A stretch of 64,000 bases of DNA from Delphinapterus leucas (Eukaryota > Chordata > Mammalia > Artiodactyla > Monodontidae): positions 1-64,000 of the forward strand of contig NW_022098037.1 in the NCBI RefSeq assembly GCF_002288925.2. The letters run 5' to 3'. The notes beneath the pieces were generated by a model. The model did no database searches, was not told the DNA's origin, and saw nothing but the letters and a program-made list of their open reading frames with translations. The position numbers were made by a program, and so were the translations under genes. Positions within the stretch are counted from its first letter, which is position 1. Each line of letters begins with the position of its first letter. Below, piece by piece: positions 24,943-37,499 of the stretch.

Positions 24943-25155
24943 GGGCTTCCCTGGTGGCGCAGTGGTTGAGAGTCCGCCTGCCGATGCAGGGGACATGGGT
25001 TCGTGCCCCGGTCTGGGAAGATCCCACATGCCGCGGAGCGGCTGGGCCCGTGAGCCATGGCCGCTGAGCCTGCACGTCCGGAGCCTGTGCTCTGCAATGG
25101 GAGAGGCCACAACAGTGAGAGACCCGCGTACCACAAAAAAAAAAAAAAAAAAAAA
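24943..25155 (+). mobile_element. CHR-2-type SINE
   Basis: A full-length copy from 'gggcttccctggtggcgcag' to an A-tract of about 22 bases. Target duplication 'catgaga' lies at 24936-24942 and 25156-25162. Confidence 0.95.
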
Positions 25156-25239
25156 CATGAGATATGCAGAAAATAAAATTGCTTTTTTAAAGGATAGTAT
25201 AACGATAGATGTCATATCTAAATTAGGCCTTGAAAGTCG

Positions 25240-25390
25240 TCTGGTTTTACCTTTTCCAAATGAGAAAACAATCCAAGAGAAGCTAAATGACTTATCACCA
25301 GTTTTATGGCAAGTTGGCGGCAGATTCAAATTTAGATAGTAGCCAGGCCTGCCAATTCTTAGCCCAGAGCTCTGTCCGCCCTGCCTCCCT
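25240..25390 (-). repeat. MIR-like fragment
   Basis: 'ccaaatgagaaaacaatcca' and 'gcggcagattcaaatttaga' fit a diverged antisense MIR. Confidence 0.5.
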
Positions 25391-25899
25391 CCTTTTAACT
25401 CAGTGAGAACTCAATTATTGCTAATAGTTTTGTTGTTGACCTTCCATGGACTTGATGGCAAATCAAGTTTTCTATGACAGTAAGTATGATTTACTTGCAT
25501 TTTGCAACAGGGCCTTCATCTAGCTGAAAATCGGTTTTAGAAAGACCAGTTTATTTCTCCACCTCTCTGTGAGGACCAGATTGTTCTCTGTGATTATATA
25601 CCAGAACAAGGGGTTCTAATTAGTTTTCTTTTCAAGGTGCTTTTCTTTCATTTCCAGGCAGCCAGTCAGACCTTGGGCCAAAGGGATTTCTCTGCAAAAC
25701 CATTGCACTCAGGGATGCAGGTTAACATGTGGGCTCTGGGAGGTGGCCTGTCACGTTAGTTTTCTCAGCCTGGCGGCCTCCCCCTATTTCCTCCCCTTCC
25801 ATAACTAATTATTCTGTCCGATACATATTCTTATTTATGTGTGTTTTTGTAAATGGTGTTGTTTTAGACATATATTTTAAAATTCGCATTGTTATAGAT
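25391..25899. other. Intron sequence with nothing recognised
   Basis: No element or coding signal seen. Confidence 0.4.
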
Positions 25900-26692
25900 A
25901 TCATTCTTCTTTTAACATTTTCACCTTAGTCCATTCTTTCTATTCCCTATATGCTCCTTCATATTTATTTATCTGCTCCCCTAGTATTGAGCTCTTGTAT
26001 TGCTTCCAGCTCTTTTCTTCCCAGTGTTACTTGGTATAAACAACCTCATACATGACCCCTCATGGGGTCTGATCTGAATGAGAATTCTTCTGGGATATAT
26101 AAACCCTAAAACAGGATTGCTGGGTTATAAGGTATATATGTTTGCTAACACAAGTGATTTAGCTTTGTACAAACAGCCTTCTGCATGTCCCTTATCGATC
26201 TTTTTCAGAATTTTTCTTGGGTACATGCACCTAGGAACAAGATTGTATACTGTATTCAGTTTTATTCACGCTGCCCACTTGCTTGTAGAATGGCTGCTCA
26301 GTCTTCATTCCCACCAGCAGTGAATAAAGTTTCCTACATGACCACATCCCAGCCAAAACTTGGTATTGTCTAGATTTCTATGCACATAAAGTAATTTATC
26401 ATTGTTGTTTCAATTGTTGTTTCTTAAATTTCTGCATTTGAGCATCTCTTTATATGCTTGCTTTTGCATTTCCTCTAATTTGAATTGCCTGGTCATTCCT
26501 TTGTCCTTTTTCCTTTGGAGATTCTTATCTTTTTTCCTGTTGGTTTCAGGAGTACCTTATAAATCCAGAAATTTTTCCCTCCTTGGTTTTAGACATTAAC
26601 AAATATCTTTTCCCATTCTCTGTCAACTTGAATCATAGTCTCCTTTGATGTAAAAAATTCATCTTTGGGGGATTCATTTAAAAAGTCACTTC

Positions 26693-26945
26693 TGGGGTGG
26701 GGGAGGGATAAATTAGGAAGTTGGGATTACCATATACACACTAGTATATATAAAATAGAGAACCAACAAGGACCTACTGTATAGCACAGAGAACTGTACT
26801 CAATATTTTGTAATAACCTATAAGGGAAAAGAATCTGAAAAAGTATATATGTTACACACATATATAAAACTGAATCACTGTGCTGTATACCTGAAACTAA
26901 CATGACATTGTAAATCAACTATACTTCAATTTTAAAAAATTAAGT
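26693..26945 (+). mobile_element. L1 3' end inserted in the older antisense L1
   Basis: 'ggggagggataaattaggaa', 'aaccaacaaggacctactgt', 'atagcacagagaactgtact', 'gaaactaacatgacattgta' and 'aatcaactatacttcaattt' form a cetartiodactyl L1 3' UTR. It is strongly 5'-truncated. No clear target duplication was found. Confidence 0.75.
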
Positions 26946-27965
26946 AAACTTTTTTCTTAAACTCGAAAAAAAAAGATCCCTTCCCACCACAGGTCATAAA
27001 GATAATCCAGTGTTATCTTCCATTAAGTTTATAGTTTTGCCTTTTATGTTTGGGCCTTTATCCACATGGAATCTGTCACTATTTATGGTGTGATGTAAAA
27101 GTCCAGTTTCTTTTTAAATATTTATAATTAGCTAGCTTTCCCCAACTTGGAGAAAGCCTCTCCCTACCCCATTATGAAATTTTAATTGTCATTACAATAA
27201 TTATCATCTTTATGTAATAATAATGTCTTCCCAGCCAGCACATGAATGATCATTTATTCAGATCTTGCTTTATGTCTTTTTTTTTTTCGCTTTATGTTTT
27301 TTAATGAAGGCTTAAAATTTTCCGCATGGAGGTCTTATGTGATCTTTGTTAATTTAATTTCTAGATCATTTATAGTTTTCATTGCTTATTTTATTTTATT
27401 TTATCTTGTATTTGATTATTGCCAGAATGTAGAAATGCTGTTTTGTTGATTTTTGTTTTGAGTTGATCTTGTATCTGGCAATTCTGTTCAACTCTCTTAT
27501 TGGTTCTAATGGATTGTTTATTGATCCTGGCCTTTTTCTACATATTAAATCATACTCTGAAAATGCTTCCCTTCAACTGTTAATACAAAATTTCTTCTTC
27601 TTTTTTTACAGCATTGGTCAGGACTTCCGCTACTGTATTCAATAGTTATGGTGCTAGTGGGCATAACTTGTCTTGTTCCCATTCTTAAAGGGGATACATT
27701 TTAAAGTTCTTCATTAAGTCAAATGCTTATTGAAGGCTTTTATAATTTTATCAAGTTTTAAAAGTTGCCCATATTCCTAGTTTTTAAAGAAGAAAATTTT
27801 AATGGTAAATAGGTATCAAATTTCATCAAATCCTTTTTTTTTTCATGTATTAATATAGTGCCTTTTCCCTTTAGGCTAGTGATATGTTGAATTAATTGAT
27901 AATTTTTATGATGAAATTATTGTAATCATGCGATAAATTCCACTTGTTCACAATGTATTATTTTA

Positions 27966-28192
27966 TTTTATTTTATTTTAATTTTAATTTTTATTTTTTT
28001 GCTGTACGCGGGCCTCTCACTGTTGTGACCTCTCCCGTTGCAGAGCACAGGCTCCCGACGCGCAGGCTCAGTGGCCATGGCTCATGGGCCCAGCTGCTCC
28101 GCGGCATGTGGGATCTTCCCAGACTGGGGCACAACCCCGTGTCCCCTGCATCGGCAGGCGAACTCTCAACCACTGCGCCACCAAGGAAACCC
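27966..28192 (-). mobile_element. CHR-2-type SINE with a TTTTA-rich tail
   Basis: The minus-strand copy begins near 28192 ('ggtttccttggtggcgcagt') and its tail is AT-rich pentanucleotide-like rather than pure A. A 17-bp duplication, 'cacaatgtattatttta', flanks it at 27949-27965 and 28193-28209. The long, exact duplication makes the insertion very clear. Confidence 0.95.
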
Positions 28193-28600
28193 CACAATGT
28201 ATTATTTTAAATACATTTTTAAAAACTCAAATAGTTAACATTTAGGATTTTTACATCTAAAATTATAACTGAAATGAGCCTGTGATTTTTTCTTTTCCGT
28301 ATTCTCCTTGTTGTTTGGAATATAAAGTACAGGAGCTTAATAAAATGGGCTAGTTTTTGTTCCTTTTCTATTTTCTGGAACAACTTACATAAGTTAGGAA
28401 ATGAAATGTTCTATGAATATTTGATAGAACTAACCTATAAGACAATTGGGGCCCAGGGCTCTTTAGCAGGGGAGGGCTTTGATTACTACTTCGGTATATT
28501 TAATACATTGGTTTATTGAAGTTTTCTATTTTGTCCTGCACCAACTTTGGCATTTTATATATTCCCAGTAATATATCACTTCATCTACATTTTAAAAATT

Positions 28601-29461
28601 TATTAGTTCACTTGTGAGTGTTTACAGATTATTGCTCAGCACATTTTCACTCCTCCCACCCTGTGAGAAGATTTAATTACCTGTCCTGTTGGTCTTGGGC
28701 TTGGCCACATGTCTTGCTTTGGTCCATGGAACATTAGTAGACTTGACCAGAGCAGAGGCCTTACATGTCCTCGGGGAAGAGGTTAGCCTTTTCTCCTGAA
28801 AAGTAGCTGCACCAGAAGGGGACAGTCTCTTAGCTCACCTTTTTTTTTCTGTTCCAACAAATCCTGAAGCATATGGCACTTCCGTCAGTGAGTTAGGGAG
28901 AGTGGTATATATCACCAGCTCTCCAAAGGAATGTGTGTGGTTTTGCAAAGTGCTACCCCATATCCAACTGAGTCTCTTTATAAAGCACTCATATGTGCTT
29001 ACCAAGTCTCCAGTTATATTTCAAAATAGCTGAAGTTTAAAACAGAGTTCTACAGTTAAAATGCTTGCTGTTATTCTAGACATCTGACCATGGCTTTATC
29101 TGACTTTCCTAGCCGCTGTTTACATGTCTGCCGTGCCGCTCCTTTACTCCATGGCCTTCAGTCTTTGAACTGTACTTTTGAACTTTGTATAGGTCCTCTT
29201 CTCGGGTCACCATTAAGGTGGCCACATATCATAGGATGCAGGGTACAAAGCAGAGGTCAACCAGACAGGACACTGGGCCTGTGAACTTTCCTTCACTCGG
29301 AGAACCCACACCCAGCCAGGTGGACCAGGGAGTGCTGTCTGCACAGAGGCTTGTTGGAAGAGTTGACATTTTTTCTGGAACAAGTAGACAAAGTCAGAAA
29401 CACATAGCTAGTAGAGATGGTGAGCTGGAAGCTTGACTTGGAGGAACTTTTTGATTTAAGA
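28601..29461. other. Intron sequence, little recognised
   Basis: 'gtcttgggcttggccacatg' and 'ccatggaacattagtagact' (28690-28745) suggest an old LTR or DNA element, too diverged to name. Confidence 0.4.
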
Positions 29462-29472
29462 ATATCAATTAC

Positions 29473-29694
29473 AGGACTTCCCTGGTGGCACAGTGGTTGA
29501 GAGTCTGTCTGCCGATGCAGGGGACACGGGTTCGTGCCCCAGTCTGGGAAGATCCCACATGCCACGGAGCGGCTAGGCCCGTGAGCCATGGCCGCTGAGC
29601 CTGCGCGTCCAGAGCCTGTGCTCCGCAACGGGAGAGTCCACAACAGTGAGAGGCCCGCGTACCACACACACACACACAAAATATATATATATAT
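29473..29694 (+). mobile_element. CHR-2-type SINE with a CA/TA microsatellite tail
   Basis: Body from 'ggacttccctggtggcacag' to 'aggcccgcgtaccac'. The A-tail is replaced by a (CA)n run and then (TA)n. Target duplication 'atatcaattac' lies at 29462-29472 and 29695-29705. Confidence 0.93.
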
Positions 29695-29705
29695 ATATCA
29701 ATTAC

Positions 29706-30247
29706 TGAAAAAGTATACGTTAAGTTCCATATTGCACTCAGCAAGGGGCTAAAGGTTGGAAAGGAAGGGCACAGAAGTAGAAGACATGGTCTCTGCACAT
29801 AAGGAGCTTGGGAGACAGCAATGTCATATAAGGAACAGAAAAGTTATGTGTGAGTCTTTTAAATTTGAGCCCAGAGCAGCTACTGATAAGTATGAGTGTG
29901 GGAGGAAGAGTTGGTTAGAGAGGAGGGGTCACTATGCTGTTTCCATCCATGTCATGACCACAGAGACGGAGGGTAGAGGGGTGGGTGACTAAGTGGGGAG
30001 ATGGGGGGTGGGGACTGGGGGGTGTTGATCCCTTCACATGGATGTTTGGCTTCATCATGGTGGATGGGTTTATCAGAAAATGTTGTTTCTTTTGAAACAG
30101 GTGAGTTTTAACTTCACTGAGAATGGAATTAAAGGATTGCATGAAAGAGATAGGATCTGTATAAGGGAGAGCATTTTGTCAGTATAAAAGGAGTAACTCC
30201 CTGCTTAGGGTTTTTTATAAAATAGCCATTCTTCTGTCCCAGTATCT
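29706..30247. other. Intron sequence with nothing recognised
   Basis: G-rich patch 'gggagatggggggtggggac' near 29996; nothing else. Confidence 0.4.
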
Positions 30248-30443
30248 GGTGGTTCTTAACCAGGGGTAGTACTGCCTTGCCCCAGGGTATGTGGATATGT
30301 GTGCTAAGGCTGGGGTAGGGGATGTTACTGGTACTTAGTAGGTGCAGGCCAGGGATGCTCCAGACCTTGCTGTGCAGTGGGGACAGCACTGCACAATGGA
30401 TTGTCCTGCCTGAGATGCCAATGGCGCACTTGTTGAGAAACAC
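30248..30443 (+). mobile_element. hAT-Charlie non-autonomous element
   Basis: Left end 'ggttcttaaccaggggtagt', interior 'ttgccccagggtatgtgg' and 'gtaggtgcaggccagggatg', right end 'atggcgcacttgttgagaaa'. Order and termini fit the MER5/MER58 type. Confidence 0.7.
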
Positions 30444-31200
30444 TCGACTTCCCAAGCTTCAGTCATTTCTGTTCTACTTGTACAATTCTTGCCTTATCTT
30501 TTAACACCTGTACCACTAATTGAATGCTTTTATTTAAGTTTACTTTTTATTTTAAAACTTACTTTTCTCTTTTGTTTACTTTTTGGTCATTCTATATCTG
30601 CTTTTTTATTATCTTAATCCTTGCAGTCATGGGTTTGAAATGCTATTTATACTTTTCTAATCGTGTTAAAATAGATCCGTGACTACTCTAATACAGAATG
30701 TTCCCCTCTGTACCCCTGGCATCACTTTGCCCACCACCAGTGGTGTGCACATCAAGCTTTGAGGAACAGTGGCCAGGCGGTCACAGTGGATTGATTTATA
30801 GCTCGACCTGATTTGATGTAGTATGTCCTTGGGAGTTGACACTACTGCCTTAGGACTCTCATTTTTAATTAACCTCATGTTCAGCAGAATTCATGAGCTG
30901 GAAGGCTCATGAGGATACTTTTCCAGATAGAGGTCAGACGACACAAACAGCTATTATTGTCTCTCTGTGTGTGTAAGATCTCCTTGGAAGGGCTTGATTT
31001 GTTCTTGGCTGGGTCGCGCTTATGTGCCAATTATCTTTGCTCAAGCCTGTGTCCGTAGATTGCTGGCCACCTCCCAGTTATATGGCAGTATTCACAAGGG
31101 ATATGTGACCCTGAGAGTGTAGAGGAAGGAGAGCAAATACTGTCCTCACTTCCACATCATTGGCTCAAAGCATATGTTGCATTAATAGTTGGCCAGGAGT
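30444..31200. other. Intron sequence with nothing clearly recognised
   Basis: AT-rich 30490-30660, possibly old L1 debris. No coding signal. Confidence 0.4.
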
Positions 31201-32087
31201 CAGAATGATGACAGAGTGTAGCAGAATCACAGATGCTCCCGCCCCAACACCCAATGAACTGACCCAAAAAGCAGTTCACAACAAAAACATTTGCCAGCAA
31301 CAACTCAACAGACAAGAAAACCAATCACAGCTTTGTGCTGTGCACTTTGACCAGTGGCAGGTAATGAAGGAAACCGTCCATCCTGACCCCTCAGGAGCAA
31401 TGCCAGGAAAGGAAGGTGAGGGGACAGCATCCTGAGGATTCCCACTAACACAGATCAGTATGGGAAGAAGCTGCCTGAGAAGGTGAGTGGGTGGCCTCGG
31501 TGAATGTCAGGCAACAGCCTCAGCAGAGGCAGGAAGGCAACTCGGAGCAAGCCATCTCCCCAGTTACGGGAAAGAGATCACAGGAGTGAGTGCACCCTGG
31601 CAGAGCGGGCTCTGTTGTAAGACATTTAACTGGCTTCCAAAAGAGAGGGCAGTGCATAGGACCCCCGGCAAGGGCTGGCCTTGTGAGTCCTACTTCTCCT
31701 TCATGCCAGAGCACTGCATAGAAAGCCAAGCTAACCTCAGAGTGTAGCTCAGAGGGAGAAAGGCAACGGGTCCCCTGTGGAGTGAGCAGAGTGTCAAGGA
31801 TGCATCAGCTTACTGTACAAGACCAAACAGAAGTTCTGGACAGAGATACTCATGTTAAGTATCAGCAAGATGAAACTAAATGTCATGAAAACTCTGCGAA
31901 AATGCTACAGCAGAGGAATGAAATATAGGAACACGGCTTGCAGAAAATAAACATGCAACCAATCTGGTCTGGGAGAAAACCCAGAGTCCAAAGAAACTCA
32001 ACCTCACAACTATTTCATGCTGTAGAAGAGCTCAGTATCAATCCAGTAGAAATAAAAACTCAATGTTATGATTAAACAACAAGATTC
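31200..32087 (+). mobile_element. Possible old L1-like sequence, left part
   Basis: Composition and words such as 'cagacaagaaaaccaatcac' and 'agaaaacccagagtccaaag' suggest a decayed sense L1 5' region, continuing past the antisense piece at 32088-32775. No frame is conserved, so this is tentative. Confidence 0.3.
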
Positions 32088-32775
32088 TTTTTTATTTTTA
32101 ATTATAAAATATAACATAAAACTTGCTTTTTCCATTTTTAAGTGTACATTCATGTTGTTGTGCAACTAACCTCCAGAACTCTTTTAATCTTGCAAAACTG
32201 AAACTCTGTCCCTATTAAACAGCAACTCCTCATTACACCTCCCCAAGCCCCTGGCAACCATCAATCTTTCCGTCCCACTGAATTTGACTGTTCTAAGTAC
32301 CTCATATGAATGGAATCATGGAGTATTTGTCCCTTTCGTGACTGGTTTATTTCACTGAGGATAATGTCCTTAAGAATCATCCATTATGTAGCATGAGTCA
32401 GAATTTTTTTCCTTGTTTAGGTTGAATAATATTCTAATGTATAACATACCACATTTTGTTTATCCATTCATACCTCGATAGACCCTTGAGTTGCTTCTAC
32501 TTTTGGCTGTTGTGAGCAATGCTGCTATGAACATGGATGTACAAATATCTCTTCAAGTAACTGCTTTCAGTTCTTTTGGGTAATATAATCCAGAAGTAGA
32601 ATTGCTGGATCATAATTCAATTTTTAATTATTTGAAGAACTGCCATACTGTTTTCCATAGCAGCTGCACCATTTTACATTCCCACCAACAGTGCATAAGG
32701 ATTGCGATTTCTCCACATTCTTACCAATACTTATTTTGTTTTGTTTTGTTTTTTGAGTAGCCATCCTAATGGGTG
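32088..32775 (-). mobile_element. Old L1 3' region, antisense
   Basis: 'ccaagcccctggcaaccatc', 'tgactggtttatttcactga', 'ttgctggatcataattcaat' and 'cattcccaccaacagtgcat' are antisense L1M ORF2 end and 3' UTR in order. The frames are broken. Confidence 0.75.
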
Positions 32776-33740
32776 GCAGTAGAAAGGAATTTTTAAAAGA
32801 TAGATTGAAGAGCCAAGAAAAATTAAGAACAAAAATATGATATAAGATTTGAACCAGGAGGAAAATAATACAGAATAGCCATAACTGTCAGTCCAATGAA
32901 TGGCATGGGGGAAAGGCATGAGATAATCACAGGAAAGGAGTTAAAACAGTAAGAGAGAAAATGATAGCCATGGAGGATAGGCAAAGCCCTCCAGTATAAG
33001 GAATAGAAATAAAGAATGCAAAGATACAACGCAGGGAGATTTTTCTGAAAGGGAGGGAGAACTAAATCTTTGGTGAGAAGGCCATGCCACATACATAGAA
33101 AGGCTGATGAAGAGTGACCAAGATAAACCCTGGTCTAAAGCCTCAGGACTGTAAACTCCAGAGAGAAAAAGCAAACAATACAAAAAGGGGGATGTTCAAG
33201 TCAGTATCAGAATTCTCCATACCAGCATTCTCTGCCATAAAATATGAGCAAGTTCTACACATGTAAGAGGAATAAAAATATTTAAATAATATAAAATTAT
33301 ATTCATAATTCAGAATATAATAATATGACATTATTTTTATAAATATTGTTATTGTTCAGCAGTGAAGGCAGTAGGCAGACAGTCTTGATCTGAAAGAACT
33401 CAAGAAGTATAGTAACCGTGAACCTTTCTTGAAGAAAACCACCCGATGAAGAGATTCACCCAAATGACTCAAATCAAAATAACAGACTCAAAAGCCATGG
33501 TTAAAAAACAGTAACAACAACAAAAAACACTGGTGAACATTCAAACCATTATAATATAGTTTTAAGACTAAACAGCTGGGAGAAGATTATTGTTACAGAA
33601 GCATGTAAATGTTATGCATCCAACAGAAGAAAAATGATATAAGCAAAAAAATCTAGATGTATGAGGAAAAAGAGAGGAAATATAAAGTGTTCATTATAAA
33701 GCATCATTGTGAAAACATGTAGTTTACCTCTTAATTTTTC
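32776..33740 (+). mobile_element. Possible old L1-like sequence, right part
   Basis: 'agattgaagagccaagaaaa', 'ctgaaagaactcaagaagta' and 'caacagaagaaaaatgatat' resemble a decayed sense L1 ORF1 or HAL1 region. Tentative. Confidence 0.35.
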
Positions 33741-34499
33741 ATTAATTTTTTTCTCAGCATTAAATATTTTGTTTGTATGTATGTGTTTTTTGGCTTTTTG
33801 TTTTGTTTTGTTTTTTTAAGCATTTAATTGCAGGTCAGAAAGCCATTTAGTTTCACTTTGGCTGCTTTTTCTTCTGTTATATTCAAGCAAAATTAAGTTA
33901 CTCTTATTAGAAAAAAAACTTGTTATATTCTCCTTCTCACAGTATACACACTTAAAGAGATGTCCCGAATGATGTTCACAAACTGTCAGTAAGATGGTAG
34001 GATAGTGGATAATTTGTTTTCTTGTTTGTACTTTTCTGTGTTGTTTGAATTTTTTAAGATGAGCCCATATTTTTATAAAAGCTGTAAAAATGTCAGTGTT
34101 AATATAAAATAGTTTGGTCAGTAGTATCATTATTCTAATTTGCTTCTTAGTCATTAAAAAAAAAGCAGTCTTGACAGACACCAGAGAGAGTCCTTGACAA
34201 TATTTTTGCAACTCATGCCGAAGGTATTGGCAACTGCCTAGAGACCAAAGGCACATGCTGTGGAAAACATCAGCTATTCTAACAGGATGCTTTTTGCCTT
34301 CTCATTGAATTCATAAATCAAAACAATGAGCTGGAGAGTGTGAAGTGCGATTGACCTGAATTTCTGTGATGCTGGTGAGAGAAAGTGTAGTATAATGTGC
34401 TATTGTACTGAAGTCTGAGGTTCCAGTCCTGGCCTAACCCATCACCGGCATCATCATTTTGGGTGTTTGGAGTCCATCTCAACCTCTGCTCTTTGCTAC
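33741..34499. other. Intron sequence, AT-rich, little recognised
   Basis: A 146-codon open frame on the minus strand (33816-34256) has no homology that I recognise. 'gtgtagtataatgtgctatt' near 34386 may be a MIR scrap. Confidence 0.4.
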
Positions 34500-34720
34500 A
34501 GTGACTGTCTCTTCCTTGAACCTGCCATGTCCCCCTGCCTCGGGGTCTTTTCATGCGCAGTTCTCACTGCACAGGGCACACCTCCTTTCCTTTCCCTTCA
34601 CTGGGTTCCTTCTTACTCATGCTCGGGACTTAGCTTTAACCTCCTTCCTCTGGAAGTCCTTCTGTGTAACCAGTGGCACTTCTCAGCACATCTGTAGTCA
34701 CTCGCTCAGTGTCAGACTTC
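34500..34720 (+). repeat. L2 LINE 3' fragment
   Basis: 'gcctcggggtcttttcatgc', 'gcacacctcctttcctttcc' and 'aacctccttcctctggaagt' are L2 words in order. Confidence 0.6.
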
Positions 34721-35235
34721 CTCAGCAGACTGGCCTCGGGGAGATAGGGCTCCAGTTTAGGAAGTGCAAGGTCAGGTTCTCTCATTGCCCCTACACAGCA
34801 CGTACTTCCTCTCCTTCTCTGGGCTCAGCCAGGATGGTTATTCTCCTCCTGTGACTTGTGCTGGGACAGTGAACTCTGCTCACCTCTCTTCCTGCTCCCT
34901 CATGGCCTCTAGGTTTTCTTTTTCTCAGGGGGCCTCTTAGCACCTGCTTCTGTTAGAAGCTGTCACTTTTTTTGGTGGTGTTCAAGTTTGTTAGGAAAGA
35001 GTGGATGTTCTGTTCAGCCCCTTACCCTGTAGCACTAGCCATTCCTGCAGGAGAGAGTGTCACTCCTCCACCCACAGGCCAGTGCCAGAGGGAGGTGGAC
35101 CCTGCAGGCATCCTTAGATTCTCCCAGAAGCCTCGGCTTGACCTCTCTAGTAAAAGAGATGGAGGTGAAAAAAGCATGTTACAAAGCAGTACCTGCAATG
35201 TAATCCTAAATGTATGTTTTATGTATAAAAGACTG
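34721..35235. other. Intron sequence with nothing recognised
   Basis: No element or coding signal seen before the L1 at 35236. Confidence 0.4.
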
Positions 35236-35250
35236 AAAAGAAATAGATCA

Positions 35251-37286
35251 GTGACCCAAGATGTGATCTACCCTGGAGAATGTTCTGTGTGCACTTGAGA
35301 AGAGAGTGTATTCTGCTGTTTTTGGATGGAATGTCCTATAAACATCAATTAAGTCCATCTGCTCTAATGTGTCATTTAAAGCTTGTGTTTCCTTATTTAT
35401 TTTCTGTTTGGATGGTCTGTCCATTGGTGTAAGTGGGGTGTTAAAGTTGCCTACTATTACTGTGTTACTGTCAATTACCCCTTTTATGGCTGCAAACAGA
35501 TGGAGAGTTATACCATGTTCTTGGATTGGAAGAACCAATATTGTGAAAATGACTATACTACACAAAACAATCTACAGATTCAATGCAATCCCTATCAAAT
35601 TACCAATGGTGTTTTTCACAGAACTAGAACAAAAAATTTTGCAATTTGTATGGAAACACAAAAGACCCCAAACAGCCAAAGCAATCTTGAGAAAGAAAAA
35701 CGGAACTGGAGGAATCAGACGCTCTGACTTCAGACTATATTACAAAGCTACAGTAATCAAGACAGTATGGTACTGGCACAGAAACAGAAATACAGATCAA
35801 TGGAACAGGATAGAAAGCCCAGAGATAAACCCATACACATATGGTCACCTTATTTTTGACAAAGGAGGCAAGAATACACAATGGAGAAAAGACAGCCTCT
35901 TGAATAGTGGAGATGGGAAAACTGGAAAGCTACCTGTATAAGAATGAAATTAGAACACTCCCTAACACCATACACAAAAATAAACTGAAAATGGATCAAA
36001 GACCTAAATTAAGGCCAGACACTATAAAACTCTTAGAGGAAAACATAGGCAGAATACTCTATGACATAAATCATAACAAGATCCTTTTTGACCCACCTCC
36101 TAGAGAAATGGAAATAAAATCAAAAATAAACAAATGGGACCTAATGAAACTTCAAAGCTTTTGCAAAGCAAAGGAAACCATAAACAAGACCAAAAGACAA
36201 CCCTCAGAATGGCAGAAAATATTTGCAAACAAAGCAACTGACAAAGGATTAATCTCCAAAATATACAAGCACCTCATGCAGCACAATATCAAAAAAACAA
36301 AAACCCAATCCAAAAATGGGCAGAAGACCTTAACAGACATTTCTCCAAAGCAGACTTACAGATTGCCAACAAACACATGAAAAGATGCTCAACATCACTA
36401 ATCATTAGTGAAATGCACATCAAAACCACAATGAGGTATCACCTCACACCAGTCAGAATGGTCATCATCAAAAAATCTAGAAACAATAAATGCTGGAGAG
36501 GGTGTGGAGAAAAGGGAACCCTTCTGCACTGTTGGTGGGAATGTAAATTGATATAGCCACTATGGAGAACAGTATGGAGGTTCCTTAAAAGACTAAAAAT
36601 AGAATTACCATATGACCCAGCAATCCCACTACTGGGCATATACCCTGTGAAACCCATAATTCAAAAAGAGTCATGTACCACAATGTTCATTGCAGCTCTA
36701 TTTACAATAGCCAGGACATGGAAGTAACCTAAGTGTCCATTGACAGATGACTGTTTAAAGAAGATGTGGCACATATATACAATGGAATACTATTCAGCCA
36801 TGAAAAGAAACAAAACTGATTTGTTTGTAGTGAGGTGTATGGACCTAGAGTCTGTTATACAGAGTAAAGTAAGACAGAAAGAGAAAAACAAATACTGTAT
36901 GCTAACACACATGTATGGAATCTAAAAAAATGATACTGATGAACCTAGTGGCAGGACAGGAATACAGACGCAGATGTAGAGAACAGACTTGAGGACACAG
37001 GGCGGGAAGGGGAAGCTGGGAAGAAGTGAGAGAGTAGCACTGACACATATACACTACCAAATGTAAAATAGATAGCTAGTGGGAAGCAGCCGCATAGCAC
37101 AGGGAGATCAGCTCGGTGCTGTGTGACCACCTAGAGGGGTGAGATAGGGAGGGTGGGAGGGAGACACAAGAGGGAGGAGATATGGGGATATATGTATACA
37201 TATAGCTGATTCACTTTGTTATACAGCAGAAAATAACACACCATTGTAAATCAATTATATTCCAATAAAGATATTAAAAAAAGGAA
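35251..37286 (+). mobile_element. L1 with an inverted 5' segment (twin-primed), sense to CRADD
   Basis: From about 35251 to 35493 the minus strand encodes L1 ORF2 endonuclease-domain sequence ('[18 protein letters not shown]', '[19 protein letters not shown]', 'RVDHILGH'). At about 35494 orientation switches: the plus strand then encodes the ORF2 C-terminal half ('[14 protein letters not shown]', '[19 protein letters not shown]', '[18 protein letters not shown]') in broken frames, ending 'LTHMYGI' with a stop near 36925. A 3' UTR with AATAAAG follows at about 37264. Most of the reverse transcriptase is missing between the two parts. Near-matching flanks, 'aaaagaaatagatca' at 35236 and 'aaaaggaaataaatca' at 37279, are a diverged candidate target duplication. 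Not a functional gene. Confidence 0.9.
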
Positions 37287-37499
37287 ATAAATCAAATTAT
37301 TATGAATGGGTTTCTCTGATGGAATTTCAAGTTATTTTTATTTTCTTGTTTTCAAATTTTCTGTCGTAAACATTTCCAAAGATGCTGGGTGGTACTTCTT
37401 AAGCCCCTATGTATGGCTCTGTACTGAGTAGCCGCCATGAAGACTAGGAGAAGTTGGCCCCTGCCATTTGGAAGTGTGTGTCATTCTGCCACGTTTTTA

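Larger units (their letters stand above)
25900..28600 (-). mobile_element. Old L1, antisense, split by two later insertions
   Basis: Plus-strand words are antisense L1: 'aggattgctgggttataagg', 'cattcccaccagcagtgaat', 'ttcccattctctgtcaactt', 'atcttgtatctggcaattct', 'ggcataacttgtcttgttcc' and 'gctagtgatatgttgaatta'. They run in L1 order from 3' end to reverse transcriptase. The body is interrupted by the L1 3' end at 26693-26945 and the SINE at 27966-28192. No frame is intact. Confidence 0.65.

Noticed and set aside
33816..34256. 146-codon open frame on the minus strand
   Set aside because: No recognisable family, no splice context, AT-rich intron sequence; likely random.
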